Position numbers and translations under genes: made by a program
Part shown: positions 1 to 8,711 of the stretch, piece by piece
How positions within the stretch are numbered: the first letter of the stretch is position 1
How the letters are laid out: each line of letters opens with the position of its first letter
The notes under the pieces: generated by a model
Seen by the model: the letters and a program-made list of their open reading frames with translations, nothing else
What the model was told of the DNA's origin: nothing
Databases searched by the model: none
Source: Streptomyces sp. AC558_RSS880
Lineage (GTDB): Bacteria; Actinomycetota; Actinomycetes; Streptomycetales; Streptomycetaceae
DNA length: 64,000 bases
Assembly (NCBI RefSeq): GCF_019049255.1
Contig: NZ_JAGMUJ010000130.1
Span: 1 to 64,000 of the forward strand
Reading direction: 5' to 3'

Positions 1-109
1 AGGTCGACGATTCAGAGTGAGGACAGCCGAAGCGTCAATCGGGGATCGGGTCAGACCCTCGAGCGGTGCTGCCCCATCCTCACAGTCGGGGATCTTGGAA
101 CGGTCGAGG

Positions 110-330
110 TCAACTGCCCAGCGTTCTGCAGGACTTCGATCGTGGGATGCCGTGCTGGTCCAGGAGTGTCCGGAAGGCGGTCGGTGGCCGTGGTGAGGGG
201 GTTTCCTCAGTCGGCGGCAAGCCGCTGAGGCGTTCGATGTTCACGGCGACGGCCGTGAGTACGTGTTGCAGATGGGTCTTCGGCTGTCCCCGGTAGCGGC
301 AGTGGCGCATGTCGTGTCCGTGGGCGAGGC
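110..330 (-). pseudogene. IS1182-like transposase C-terminal remnant
   Basis: About 72 codons on the minus strand read like the C-terminal end of an IS1182-type DDE transposase. The visible signature is a CRYRG-x2-KTHLQHVL stretch followed by AVNIERL, then a proline-rich tail ending in RTLG just before the stop. The reading frame continues upstream to 457, but that part no longer resembles a transposase, and the catalytic DDE core is absent. The remnant is therefore non-functional. It marks the left edge of the window as a place where mobile elements have landed. The family assignment rests on recalled motif similarity. Confidence 0.6.
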
Positions 331-391
331 AATCGCACGACAGGGCGGGAGAGTTGAAGCGGGCGGGCTCGGGCGCGTACAACAACGACAA

Positions 392-450
392 CAGGGCCTC
401 CGGGAACCGCTCGGAACGGGATCGCACCCCCGAGCTACCAGGAGGCCCTG
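392..450. repeat. 10-bp inverted repeat in IS debris
   Basis: CAGGGCCTCC at 392-401 is the exact reverse complement of GGAGGCCCTG at 441-450. It lies just upstream of the transposase remnant and could be an old element end or a hairpin. The rest of 331-635 shows no convincing gene. Confidence 0.4.
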
Positions 451-635
451 CCCTCATGCACGTACGGCCGGAAGATCACCCGACCAGGAACCCTGTTCGA
501 CTTGCAGATTCCATGAGCGGTTGAGATACGGCTTCTCACTCAACTCCAGCGGGTACTTCCTCGGGGCAGATATCGTCAGAGCTCCTCTCGTCATCCCCAT
601 CTGACCTGCTGTCACCTCGCGCCGCATCTCGGGGG

Positions 636-746
636 AACCTCAACTTCCACACCCGCAACCCCGACCCGGGCCGCAAGAGCCGCTACCTCGTCCGCCGGCT
701 CAAGGCCCTCGGCCACGACGTCACCCTCACCCCGGCAACCGCCTGA
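636..746 (+). pseudogene. Transposase C-terminal fragment
   Basis: Thirty-six codons before a TGA stop read as a basic tail with the motif RYLVRRLKALGHDVTLTP. Very similar tails end several Streptomyces transposases, but the family cannot be fixed from so little. There is no start codon with a ribosome site and nothing coherent upstream, so this is a truncated remnant. It is a second, separate trace of mobile DNA close to the one at 110-330. Confidence 0.45.
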
Positions 747-1187
747 CGCCCCAGCCCTGCCCGCCGCACCGTTGAGTTTTCCGGTCAGGGCACCTTTCGT
801 GTCACCGGTCCCGCTCCAGGGCGAAATCAGCTGAATAGCCGAGGCTGGGTGCCTGTCCGGAAACTTCGCGGCCCCTCATCCTTGACCTGTGCGGCGGAGC
901 CGTGAAGTGGTTGACTCCTCCGCGTGCCGTTTCGCCGGTTGCGCTCCAGGGGTGTTGCGCCTCGTAGGGAGGACCTGGTGTTGTCGGCTGCGCATGCGTG
1001 CGACGTGCCCCGTCGGACAAGGTGGCGCCCGCCCCCGAAGTCGTAGCGGGTCTTCCGCAGATCCCGATGCGCTCAGAACCCGGTGAACCAATTCACGGCC
1101 GACTTCGTCTAGACGGTTGAGATTCGTAGACGCTGTTATCCGGGTGCGCTCGTACCGTCGAGCCGCAACCCTTCCACAGAGGTAGAT
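747..1187. other. Non-coding stretch, probable mobile-element spacer
   Basis: No frame on either strand combines a plausible start, codon bias and recognisable protein sequence. It lies between a transposase tail and a small membrane gene, so it is probably debris plus that gene's promoter. Nothing else was seen in it. Confidence 0.4.
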
Positions 1188-1364
1188 ATGTCCCTTTCTG
1201 TAATCCTGCTCTTCTTTGTCACAGCCGTCACGCTTTTTGTATACAGGTTTGTGCAACGCCGACTGACCATCGGCGCCGCGTTGGGAGTGACGGTTGGCGC
1301 TCTGGGGCTCCAGCTCTTCGGCCTTTGGGTCGTGGCCGAGCTCACATTCGCCAACATGGGCTGA
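1188..1364 (+). CDS. Small two-helix membrane protein, 58 aa
   Basis: The ATG at 1188 follows a purine-rich ribosome site (AGAGGTAG) and opens a 58-residue frame. Residues 4-19 form one hydrophobic helix. An arginine-containing loop (YRFVQRR) follows, and residues 28-50 form a second helix, so a hairpin membrane protein is expected. The first helix uses codons such as TCT, GTA, CTT, TTT and ATA, noticeably richer in A/T than the neighbouring genes. That and the transposase fragments on its left suggest acquired DNA. I do not recognise the family. Small two-helix proteins of this kind can be holin-like, toxin-like or regulatory, and none of these is shown. Confidence 0.55.
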   Translation: MSLSVILLFFVTAVTLFVYRFVQRRLTIGAALGVTVGALGLQLFGLWVVAELTFANMG

Positions 1365-1560
1365 GCTTGACTCTGTCGGGCACCGTGCGTTCTCAACCCA
1401 ACCGGCACCGCCAGGGCACCCGGACGAGCCCCTCATCAGGCCCGTTACGGACCATGGGATGAGAAGCACGCACTCGCCGTCCGTCACGGACCACGACGAC
1501 CGGACAGGCGGCGTCGACGGCGTGGACCGGGGCGAGTGCGCGGTCGCGAGCGGCTCCGGC

Positions 1561-2325
1561 TCACTTCCCGTGCGGGTCGGTGCCGTTGAGTGTCTCGACG
1601 ACCTGGTCGTAGTCGCCGCGGGCCTCGCCGTAGCGCAGGAACTTCACGCGCTCGACCTGGATCTCCTTCGCGTCGGGCCGGGTCTCGATCAGGCCCGCCA
1701 CCTCTGTGACGAACTCGTCGAGCGGCATGGCGTGTTCGTTGTCCTCCTGCCCGGGCAGGAGTGCGGTGCGCACGGACGGCGGTACGAGTTCCACGACCTT
1801 CACCGAGGTGCCGGCGAGCTGCAGCCGGATGGACTCGCTGAGCATGTGGATCGCCGCCTTCGAGGCGTTGTAGCTCGGCGTGGCCCTGAGCGGCGTGAAG
1901 GCCAGCCCCGAGGAGACGGTCATGATCGTGGCGTCCGGCTGCGCCTGCAGGTGCTCGACGAACGCGGCGATCAGACGGATCGGACCGAGCACGTTCGTCG
2001 TCACCGTGGACTCCGCGGAGGCGAGGAACGACGCGGGATCGCGCCAGTCCTCGACGCGCATCACGCCGGCCATGGTGACGAGGACGTTGAGGTCCGGGTG
2101 CCGGTCCAGCACCTGCTTCGCGGCGGAGGTGATGCTCGCGGCGTCCGTGGTGTCGATCTGCACGGTGTCGATGCCGGGGTGCTCGGCCGCGATCCGTTCC
2201 AGCAGCTCGGCGCGCCGGCCGCCGACGATGACGGTGTTCCCCCTGGCCTTCAGCTCGAGGGCGAGGGCGAGACCGATGCCGCTGGTGGAGCCGGGGATGA
2301 AGACGGTGTTTCCGGAGATGTTCAT
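1561..2325 (-). CDS. SDR family oxidoreductase (DltE-like)
   Basis: A 254-residue short-chain dehydrogenase/reductase that should reduce or oxidise a small carbonyl or alcohol with NAD(P)H in the cytoplasm. The nucleotide-binding glycine motif is GSTSGIG at residues 12-18. The usual NNAG is TMAG at 84-87, the catalytic Ser is at 138-139, and the YxxxK pair is Tyr152/Lys156. Length is normal for a classical SDR. The start was set at the ATG at 2325, immediately before the Rossmann strand; longer readings have no domain content. It is divergent from the MmyB-type regulator that starts 101 bp away and is likely its target. The substrate is unknown. Confidence 0.85.
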   Translation of the reverse strand: MNISGNTVFIPGSTSGIGLALALELKARGNTVIVGGRRAELLERIAAEHPGIDTVQIDTTDAASITSAAKQVLDRHPDLNVLVTMAGVMRVEDWRDPASFLASAESTVTTNVLGPIRLIAAFVEHLQAQPDATIMTVSSGLAFTPLRATPSYNASKAAIHMLSESIRLQLAGTSVKVVELVPPSVRTALLPGQEDNEHAMPLDEFVTEVAGLIETRPDAKEIQVERVKFLRYGEARGDYDQVVETLNGTDPHGK

Positions 2326-2375
2326 GCCCCGATCGTCGCCGGTCCGCCGCCGCATGGGCAGAGACCGGTTGTCGG

Positions 2376-2390
2376 GGGATCGGCGATCCC
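2376..2390. promoter_or_regulatory. Candidate operator between SDR and XRE genes
   Basis: GGGATC (2376-2381) and GATCCC (2385-2390) form a perfect palindrome with a 3-bp spacer, midway between two divergent starts. Its nonamer GGATCGGCG recurs at 60280-60288 between the second regulator/oxidoreductase pair. That suggests a binding site for the MmyB-type regulator. Confidence 0.4.
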
Positions 2391-2426
2391 TGGCTCGCCC
2401 ACCGGTGCCGGACGATAATCGACTCC

Positions 2427-3275
2427 ATGGACCGTGCAGCTCTGGCCGACTTCCTGCGCCGCCGCCGCGAGGCGCTGCGACCGGAGGACCTCGGCCTTCC
2501 CACAGGCGCACGCCGTCGGACCCGGGGTCTGCGGCGTGAGGAGGTCGCGTCCCTGGCCGTGATGTCGACCGACTACTACACACGGCTGGAGCAGCGGCGC
2601 GGGCCGCAGCCCAGCGAGCACATGCTGGCCTCGCTCGCCCGGGCGCTGCGGCTGACGGGCGACGAGCGCACCTACCTGTACCGGATAGCCGGGCACAACG
2701 CACCGGTGCCGCTGTCGGCCTCGCCTCATGTCGCTCCCGCGCTGCTGCGGGTGCTGGACCGGCTCGACGACACCCCGGCGCTCGTTCTGACCGACCTGGG
2801 CGAGACGCTGGTGCAGAACAGGATGGCCGCCGCCCTGCTCGGGGACGCGTCGAAGCACACGGGTCTCGCCCGCAGCGCGATCTACCGCTGGTTCACCGAT
2901 CCCGCGGAACGATCGCGCTACCCCGAGGCCGACCGCGACCGGCAGAGCCGCGCCCAGGTCGCGAACCTGCGCGCCGCCCATGGGCTGCGGGGCCCGCGTT
3001 CGCGGGCCGGTGAACTCGTGCGCGCCCTCCAGAGGGCGAACGAGGAGTTCGCCGAGCTGTGGGAGCGGCATGAGGTCGCGCAGCGCTTCGAGGACCACAA
3101 GACGCTCATCCACCCGGAACTCGGCGCGATCGAGCTGGACTGCCAGGCGCTGTTCACCGAGGACCAGTCCCAGACCCTGCTCGTGCTCACGGCTCCGCCG
3201 CGCACCGAGGGCCACGAGAAGCTGCAACTGCTCGCCGTGCTCGGACTGGACCGATTCGCCGAGGCGGAGGGCTAG
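2427..3275 (+). CDS. XRE regulator with MmyB-type ligand domain
   Basis: A 282-residue DNA-binding regulator. Residues 7-60 carry an XRE helix-turn-helix with the hallmark LRREEVASLA recognition region and YYTRLEQ. Residues 105-275 match the MmyB-like ligand-binding domain, with its conserved TPALVLTDLG, NRMAA, YRWFTDP and LWERHEV stretches. Such proteins usually repress or activate an adjacent, often divergent, oxidoreductase in response to a small ligand, sometimes reported as a fatty acid. Here the divergent neighbour is the SDR. The same domain layout and identical length occur in the regulator at 60315. The ATG start has its ribosome site just upstream. Confidence 0.88.
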   Translation: MDRAALADFLRRRREALRPEDLGLPTGARRRTRGLRREEVASLAVMSTDYYTRLEQRRGPQPSEHMLASLARALRLTGDERTYLYRIAGHNAPVPLSASPHVAPALLRVLDRLDDTPALVLTDLGETLVQNRMAAALLGDASKHTGLARSAIYRWFTDPAERSRYPEADRDRQSRAQVANLRAAHGLRGPRSRAGELVRALQRANEEFAELWERHEVAQRFEDHKTLIHPELGAIELDCQALFTEDQSQTLLVLTAPPRTEGHEKLQLLAVLGLDRFAEAEG

Positions 3276-3553
3276 ATCGGCCGGTCCGACGAGCCCTCGC
3301 CGATGAGGGCGCACAGTCGCGCCTCGAGCACGTTCCGCATCAGGACGCGTTTCCCCGGGGGGCGTGGCCGCGGGGCGTTCGGTTGCTCCCCCATGCTGTG
3401 GCTCAGTAGCCGCGCGGGCGTCGCCGCTTCCGTACGCCGGAAACGGTGTTCACCGCTGCGATGAGTTCCGGACCCGGCGCGAGTCTCTTCCGGTGACCGT
3501 CGTAGAGCGTCGTCGTACGGCGCTGTCCGGCACGAGACACCACGGAGGCTCCC

Positions 3554-4336
3554 ATGACGACCACACCGGAAGACCCGACCACCGCCCTGTCCGGACGCCC
3601 GGCCGTGGTCGACCTGGCCACCTGGCAGGCCGCACGTGACGAGCTGCTGGTCCGCGAGAAGGCCCACACCCACGAGGGCGACGCCATCGCCGCGGCCCGC
3701 CGCCGGCTGCCGATGGTGGAGTTCGACGGCACGGTCGAGGTCGTCGGACCCGACGGCCCGGTCCCCTTCCTGGACCTGTTCCAGGGCCGCGACGAGCTCG
3801 TGGTCTACAAGCACATGTGGTACGACGGCGCGCCGCACCAGGGGCAGTGCGAGGGCTGCACCACCACGGCCTGGCACCTGAAGGACGCCGTCTACCTCAA
3901 CGCCCGCGGCGTCTCCTTCGCCGTCCTGACCACGGGCGCCTGGGACGAGGTGGCCTCCTACGTCGCGTTCATGGGCTACACCCAGCCCTGGTACTCGGTG
4001 CGCGGCGTGGAGGCGCCGGTCGGCGGCGACATGGGGTACCTGACCAGCTTCCTCCGCGACGGCGACCGCGCGTTCCTCACCTACTCCACGACGGGCCGCG
4101 GCAACGAGCGGGTCAACGGCTCCCTCGGCCTGCTCGACATGACGCCCTACGGCCGCGGCGAGGCGTGGGAGGACAACCCCGAGGACCGGCCCGAGGGGGG
4201 CAGCCCGTGCTGGTCCTGGCGCTCGGACGCGGACGGGAACGCCACCTGGGGCCCGACCAGCCGCCCCGTACCGCAGTGGACCCGCCCCGGCGCGACCCCC
4301 GTGGAGACCCTCGGCCGCCGCGGTCACCACCACTGA
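3554..4336 (+). CDS. DUF899 thioredoxin-fold protein
   Basis: A 260-residue member of the DUF899 family, which has a thioredoxin/peroxiredoxin-like fold. Features visible are RRRLPMV near residue 49, the VVYKHMWY strand, and the redox-type motif QCEGC at 98-102 at the helix start, in the place of a thioredoxin CxxC. No signal peptide is present, so it should be cytoplasmic. The ATG follows a clear GGAGG ribosome site. It precedes the DHFR-like gene by 23 bp, so the two are probably co-transcribed. The biochemical role of DUF899 is not established; thiol redox activity is an inference from the motif. Confidence 0.82.
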   Translation: MTTTPEDPTTALSGRPAVVDLATWQAARDELLVREKAHTHEGDAIAAARRRLPMVEFDGTVEVVGPDGPVPFLDLFQGRDELVVYKHMWYDGAPHQGQCEGCTTTAWHLKDAVYLNARGVSFAVLTTGAWDEVASYVAFMGYTQPWYSVRGVEAPVGGDMGYLTSFLRDGDRAFLTYSTTGRGNERVNGSLGLLDMTPYGRGEAWEDNPEDRPEGGSPCWSWRSDADGNATWGPTSRPVPQWTRPGATPVETLGRRGHHH

Positions 4337-4359
4337 CACGTACCAGGAGGACCACACAC

Positions 4360-4968
4360 ATGGGCAGGGTGATCTGCGATCTCACGATCTCGGTCGACGG
4401 TTACTCGGCCGGGCTCGGCCAGACCGAGGAACGGCCGTTCGGCGACGACGGCGGCGACGGATCGGGCGGCCGGCTGCACGCCTGGATGTTCGACACGCCC
4501 GAGGAGAACAGGACCGAGGTCGACCGGATGAGCGCGGCCGGAGCGTTCATCATGGGGCGCAACATGTTCGGCCCGGTGCGCGGCGCGTGGGACCGGCGGT
4601 GGAACGGCTGGTGGGGCGAGGATCCACCGTTCCACGCCCCGGTGTTCGTGCTCACCCACCACGCGCGCGAGCCGCAGCCGATGGACGGTGGCACCACGTA
4701 CCACTTCGTCACCGACGGAATCGCATCGGCACTGGCGCAGGCGCGCGCGGCGGCCGGTGACGGCGATGTCGCGGTGCAGGGCGGCGCGACCACCGTGAAC
4801 CAGTACCTCGCCGCCGGCCTGATCGACGAGCTGCGGCTGCACATCGTGCCGTTCACCCTCGGCGCCGGCACGCGGCTGTTCGAAGGCGTTCCGCCGCTGG
4901 AACTGGAGCAGGTGACGTCGCGGTCGGCGAGTCTGGTCACGCATGTGACGTACCGCGTGCTGCCGTGA
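4360..4968 (+). CDS. Dihydrofolate reductase family protein (RibD C-terminal-like)
   Basis: A 202-residue protein of the RibD C-terminal/DHFR-like fold. It begins with VICDLTISVDGY, the typical first strand of this family, and has the FIMGRNMFG region and the VQGGATTVNQYLAAGLIDEL motif that binds NADPH in relatives. Family members reduce pteridine- or pyrimidine-type substrates, but most Streptomyces copies have no known substrate. The ATG at 4360 has an AGGAGG site 9 bases upstream. It follows the DUF899 gene in the same direction, and the strong hairpin at 4977-5010 closes the transcript. Confidence 0.85.
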   Translation: MGRVICDLTISVDGYSAGLGQTEERPFGDDGGDGSGGRLHAWMFDTPEENRTEVDRMSAAGAFIMGRNMFGPVRGAWDRRWNGWWGEDPPFHAPVFVLTHHAREPQPMDGGTTYHFVTDGIASALAQARAAAGDGDVAVQGGATTVNQYLAAGLIDELRLHIVPFTLGAGTRLFEGVPPLELEQVTSRSASLVTHVTYRVLP

Positions 4969-4976
4969 GCCGAAGG

Positions 4977-5010
4977 CCGGCCGTCGGTGAACCGACTCAC
5001 CGACGGCCGG
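4977..5010. terminator. Bidirectional hairpin terminator
   Basis: CCGGCCGTCGGTGA (4977-4990) pairs perfectly with TCACCGACGGCCGG (4997-5010) around a 6-base loop. This 14-bp stem sits between the 3' ends of two convergent genes, 8 bases after the + strand stop and 10 before the minus-strand stop, so it can serve both. Confidence 0.85.
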
Positions 5011-5020
5011 CGGGGTGGAT

Positions 5021-6505
5021 TCAGTTCACGTAGACCTCGGCGCGGTCGACGCTCACGAAGGACGCTCCGGACTGGGAGTTGTGCTGTCCCGTCACCCGGA
5101 TCCGGAGGGTGTGGCTGCCGTGTGCGAGACGTGGGCTGGTGTACTGCACCGCCTCGCCGACGCGGATCGGGCCGTGGAAGTCCACCCGCTGTTCGGGGCC
5201 GCCGTCGACGCTGACGGCCGCGTAGCCGTTGCCGGTGTCCTTGACGGAGAGCAGGACGATGCGGGTGCCGGTGAAGGAGAAGGTCGCCGTGGCGCCGGTC
5301 CGGTCGCTCCAGTGGTCGTCGCTCCAGAAGCACTGCGTGGCGCAGCCCGTGCCCGAGTTCCAGGTACCGCTGTAGGTGACGCCGCCGGGGCCGCTGGAGC
5401 GGCCGTCGTCGTTGATCCAGTAGTTGCCGGACCCGGGGTCGCCGGACGGCAGGTCCTGGGTGGCGCCCATGGCCAGCGGGCGGCCGAAGTCGGGGCTGCC
5501 GTCGGCCCGCCAGGTGAACTTCTGCGCCCGGGTCGTGCGGTTGCCGTACGTGTTCTGCGACGTGGTCTTGGCGTGGTGGACGATCCAGTCCTCGGTGCCG
5601 TCGGGAGAGCGGAAGAAGGCGTGGTGGCCCGGCCCGAACACGCCCCGGTCGTCGGCCCGGGAGAACACCGCGCCCTGGTGCTGCCGCCAGTTGCCCGGCA
5701 CGAGCGGGTCGGCGCTCAGCGGCATCGACATCATCCAGACCTGGTAGTCCGGCTTGCCGGTGTCGCACGCGGAGTAGGTCATCCACACCCGGCCGTTGCG
5801 GTACAGGAACTCCGGGCCCTCCCGCACCTCGGGGCACCCCCCGGCCGCGTCGATGGCGACGGCGTTGCCCGAAACGGTGTACGGGTTGGACATCGGGGCG
5901 ATGTTGAGCCCGTTGTGCTGGTACTGGTTGATGCCGCTGTACGCGAGGTAGAGGCGGCCGCCGAGCTGGAGGATGCCCGCGTCGATGGCGAAGTCGTTCG
6001 CGTGGTTGGGCGGGGCGAGCTTCGCCTTGAAGTGGTACGGGCCGGCCGGGTCGTCGCGCTCCGACTCCAGGACGTACAGGCGGTGGTGGTCGTCGACGCC
6101 GTCGTCGGCCGTGTAGTACAGGTACCAGCGGTCACCGAAGCGGTAGAACTCCGGGGCCCAGATGTTGCGGTTGCGGGACGGGTCGGAATCCGTCCACACG
6201 GTGATCGGGTCGGCCGTCAGCAGGGTGCCCAGGGACGGGGAGCGCCACATTCTGATGCTGTCGCCCTGGGTCGTGGTGAGGTGGTAGTTCCCGTTCCAGT
6301 GGGTCATGAACGGGTCGGGTCCGGTGTTGAGCGGGTTGCGGAACGTGCCGGCCGCCGCGACGGCGGCCCTCGCTTCGGGAGCCTCGGGTGAGGCCGCGGC
6401 GGCCGGGGCGGCGGCCGTCGGCAGAAGACCCAGGACGAGCCCGAGGAGGGCGGCGACGAGCAGGGCGATGTGTCCGCGGGGACGCAGGAGATGCCTGGTG
6501 GGCAC
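5021..6505 (-). CDS. Secreted glycoside hydrolase family 43 enzyme
   Basis: A 494-residue secreted hydrolase. Residues 1-38 form a Tat/Sec-like signal: arginines, then a long Leu/Ala core ending in Ala-rich sequence. The five-bladed GH43 catalytic region shows PDPF with the base Asp64, the strand IWAPEFYRFGDRWYLYY, the pKa-modulating Asp175 in AIDAGIL, and the acid Glu229 in REGPEF. From about residue 355 a second beta-rich region resembles a carbohydrate-binding module. Targets of the family are arabinan, arabinoxylan or xylan; the exact one is not visible. The GTG at 6505 was chosen because GGAAAGGA lies at good spacing. A palindrome 67 bp upstream suggests LacI-type control. Confidence 0.85.
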   Translation of the reverse strand: MPTRHLLRPRGHIALLVAALLGLVLGLLPTAAAPAAAASPEAPEARAAVAAAGTFRNPLNTGPDPFMTHWNGNYHLTTTQGDSIRMWRSPSLGTLLTADPITVWTDSDPSRNRNIWAPEFYRFGDRWYLYYTADDGVDDHHRLYVLESERDDPAGPYHFKAKLAPPNHANDFAIDAGILQLGGRLYLAYSGINQYQHNGLNIAPMSNPYTVSGNAVAIDAAGGCPEVREGPEFLYRNGRVWMTYSACDTGKPDYQVWMMSMPLSADPLVPGNWRQHQGAVFSRADDRGVFGPGHHAFFRSPDGTEDWIVHHAKTTSQNTYGNRTTRAQKFTWRADGSPDFGRPLAMGATQDLPSGDPGSGNYWINDDGRSSGPGGVTYSGTWNSGTGCATQCFWSDDHWSDRTGATATFSFTGTRIVLLSVKDTGNGYAAVSVDGGPEQRVDFHGPIRVGEAVQYTSPRLAHGSHTLRIRVTGQHNSQSGASFVSVDRAEVYVN

Positions 6506-6571
6506 AGGGGGTCCTTTCCGGGAGCGGGTCTCGGCCGGAAGGCCGTGGCGGGGCATGGACCGCACAGCGTT

Positions 6572-6585
6572 TTACATCGTTGTAA
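6572..6585. promoter_or_regulatory. Candidate LacI-type operator for the GH43 gene
   Basis: TTACA (6572-6576) and TGTAA (6581-6585) form a palindrome with a 4-base centre TCGT, overlapping the expected promoter of the GH43 gene. LacI-family regulators of sugar genes bind such 14-bp palindromes with a CG-centred core. No lacI-like gene is in the window. Confidence 0.45.
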
Positions 6586-6804
6586 TGTCGAGGCGTCATG
6601 CTAGGGACGGCATTCCTCTCCGTCAATGGCCTCCGCACCGAGTGGAGTCGGCGGCGAGATCGGTCCTCCACCCGCTGCGCCCTCCGCGTCGATCCTGATC
6701 GTCGGGACGCCGCAGGACCGCCCCGTATGGCGCGGGGCGCCGGACGGTGGGACCCTGGAAGTGGTGCTGTGCGCCGCTCCACGCTCTCGCGAGGAGGGAT
6801 GGTC

Positions 6805-8013
6805 ATGGCCAAGCGTCTGGTCGTCTGCTGCGACGGCACATGGAATTTCGCGGACCAGCCGAGCAAGACCAACGTCGCCAAGGTCGCCCTGTCCGTGCGC
6901 CCCGGGACCGCCGCCGGGAAGGAACAGCGGGTCTACTACCACAGCGGGGTCGGCACCCACCGGTGGGAGCGTCTGCGTGGCGGCGCCTTCGGCGTGGGGC
7001 TGTCCCGGAACATCGTGAACGCCTACCGGTTCCTCGTCGAGACGTACGAGCCCGACGACGAGTTGTTCCTCTTCGGTTTCAGCCGCGGTGCGTTCACCGC
7101 CCGCAGCCTGGCGGGGCTGGTGCGCAACAGCGGCATCCTGCGCCGGGACCACACCGACCGGATCCCGGAGGCCTGGGCTCTGTACCGCGACCGCATCGAG
7201 CAGCCGAACGGCGCGGCCGCCACGCTGTTCCGCCGCTCGTACGCGCACGAGACGGAGATCGGGTTCGTCGGGGTGTGGGACACGGTCGGCGCCCTGGGCA
7301 TCCCCGTCCCGGACACCCCATGGCTGCAGCCGGCGGCGAACCGGTTCAACCACCGCTGGGCGTTCCACGACACCGAGCTGAGCGGCTGGGTCAAGGCGGC
7401 CTTCCACGCGCTGGCCGTCGACGAACAGCGCTCGGCGTTCCGGCCGGCCCTGTGGCACCAGCATCCCGGATCCGCCGCGCGGGGCCAGGAGCTGAAGCAG
7501 GTGTGGTTCGCCGGGGTGCACAGCGATGTCGGTGGCGGCTACAAGGAGACGGGGCTGTCCGACATCGCCCTGCTGTGGATGGTCGACCACGCCCGCAGGC
7601 ATGGGCTGGAGTTCGACGCCGACGCGCTCAGCACGGAGGGCCCCCGGGTGATGAAGCCCGAGGAATGCGTCGACTTCCGTGTACGGCCGGACGCGTCGGG
7701 CACGCTCCACACCTCACGGACGGGCCTGTACCGACTGGCCGGGCCGCTGCACCGGCCGCTCGGGAAGGCGGTGGACGACCACGGCGAGCCCGACGGCAAC
7801 GAGTTCCTGGCGGTGCCCGCCAAAGAGCGCTACGACCGGGACCCGGACTACCGGCCGCCGGAACTGGAGGGTTACCTGGGCCGGCAGGAGCGGGTCCGGC
7901 TGGAGCCCGTCCTGCTGCCGGGCCTCGCCGCGAGCCTGCCGCCCATGCCTCCCGCCACGTCCGGTCCGGGAGCGGCGGCCGACGCGCGGGACGGACTCCA
8001 CCGTGCCACGTGA
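6805..8013 (+). CDS. DUF2235 alpha/beta hydrolase
   Basis: A 402-residue DUF2235 protein, a family with an alpha/beta-hydrolase fold that includes type VI secretion phospholipase effectors (Tle1-like). It opens with the typical RLVVCCDGTWN, has the nucleophile elbow GFSRG at residues 91-95 (Ser93), and the probable catalytic Asp241 in HSDVGGGY. There is no signal peptide, and no secretion or immunity gene lies nearby, so a housekeeping lipase-like role is as likely as a toxin role. The ATG at 6805 was preferred over the ATG at 6799 because the GAGGAGG site ends only one base before the latter. Confidence 0.8.
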   Translation: MAKRLVVCCDGTWNFADQPSKTNVAKVALSVRPGTAAGKEQRVYYHSGVGTHRWERLRGGAFGVGLSRNIVNAYRFLVETYEPDDELFLFGFSRGAFTARSLAGLVRNSGILRRDHTDRIPEAWALYRDRIEQPNGAAATLFRRSYAHETEIGFVGVWDTVGALGIPVPDTPWLQPAANRFNHRWAFHDTELSGWVKAAFHALAVDEQRSAFRPALWHQHPGSAARGQELKQVWFAGVHSDVGGGYKETGLSDIALLWMVDHARRHGLEFDADALSTEGPRVMKPEECVDFRVRPDASGTLHTSRTGLYRLAGPLHRPLGKAVDDHGEPDGNEFLAVPAKERYDRDPDYRPPELEGYLGRQERVRLEPVLLPGLAASLPPMPPATSGPGAAADARDGLHRAT

Positions 8014-8075
8014 CACCGGCCGGCTGCGGCGATATTCCTTTGCGCGGCCCTTCCCGGCCTGGTTGGCTCACGCTC

Positions 8076-8576
8076 ATGACCTGGCTTCCGCATGACTTCG
8101 TCCACCCCCTCCACGTCGGCATACCCGACGGCGGAGGCCACCGGCTGCGCCCGATCAGCGGCGCGGACGCGCCGCTGGACTATCCGACGGTGATGGGTTC
8201 GCGGGAGCGGCTGTGGTCGATCTTCGGCCCCGCGTGGGGCTGGCCGTCCACCACGATGTCGTACGAGGCGAACCTCGCCGATCTGGAGCGGCACGCCGCG
8301 GAGATCGAGGCGCACGAATCGTTCAACTACACGATCGAGAACGCGGACCGCACCGCCCTGCGTGGCTGCGTCTACATCGACCCGCCCGAGAAGCAGGGGG
8401 CGGACGCCGAGATCTCCTGGTGGGTGGTGGACGACGAGGTGGGCGGTGCGCTGGAGCGGGCTCTGGACGCGTTCGTGCCGCGCTGGATCGCCGAGGACTG
8501 GCCCTTCGAGCGGCCGCGTTTCATCGGCCGGGACGTGACCTGGGAGGAGTGGCTCCGGCTTCCGGACCATTCGTGA
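8076..8576 (+). CDS. GNAT-like N-acetyltransferase family protein
   Basis: A 166-residue cytoplasmic protein. The central part, FNYTIENADRTALRGCVYIDPPEK, reads like the beta-strand 2-4 region of GNAT acetyltransferases, and EISWWVVDDEVGG fits the strand before the acetyl-CoA loop. The canonical R/Q-x-x-G-x-G/A loop is not evident, so catalytic activity is uncertain. The C-terminus (WIAEDWPFERPRFIGRDVTW) is conserved in Streptomyces homologues as I remember them. It lies 62 bp after the DUF2235 gene in the same direction. The ATG at 8076 begins the only domain-bearing frame. Confidence 0.6.
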   Translation: MTWLPHDFVHPLHVGIPDGGGHRLRPISGADAPLDYPTVMGSRERLWSIFGPAWGWPSTTMSYEANLADLERHAAEIEAHESFNYTIENADRTALRGCVYIDPPEKQGADAEISWWVVDDEVGGALERALDAFVPRWIAEDWPFERPRFIGRDVTWEEWLRLPDHS

Positions 8577-8711
8577 GCAGGGCCGTCCGGCCGCCGGTGC
8601 CCTGCCGGTGTCCCGCGTCACCCATGACGCCGGATCCGGCCGGTTCGAGCGTGCTCCGTCGGTTCCGGTGGGCAGACATGCCCCTGCCGGCGATCGAGCA
8701 GAGGAGACAGG

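Noticed and set aside
3272-3393. Short minus-strand frame ending in LEARLCALIGEGSSDRPI
   Set aside because: It is only about 40 codons, with no ribosome site and no family resemblance. It may be chance.
6805-8013. Type VI secretion toxin
   Set aside because: The DUF2235 domain occurs in such effectors, but there are no secretion, PAAR, VgrG or immunity genes here.
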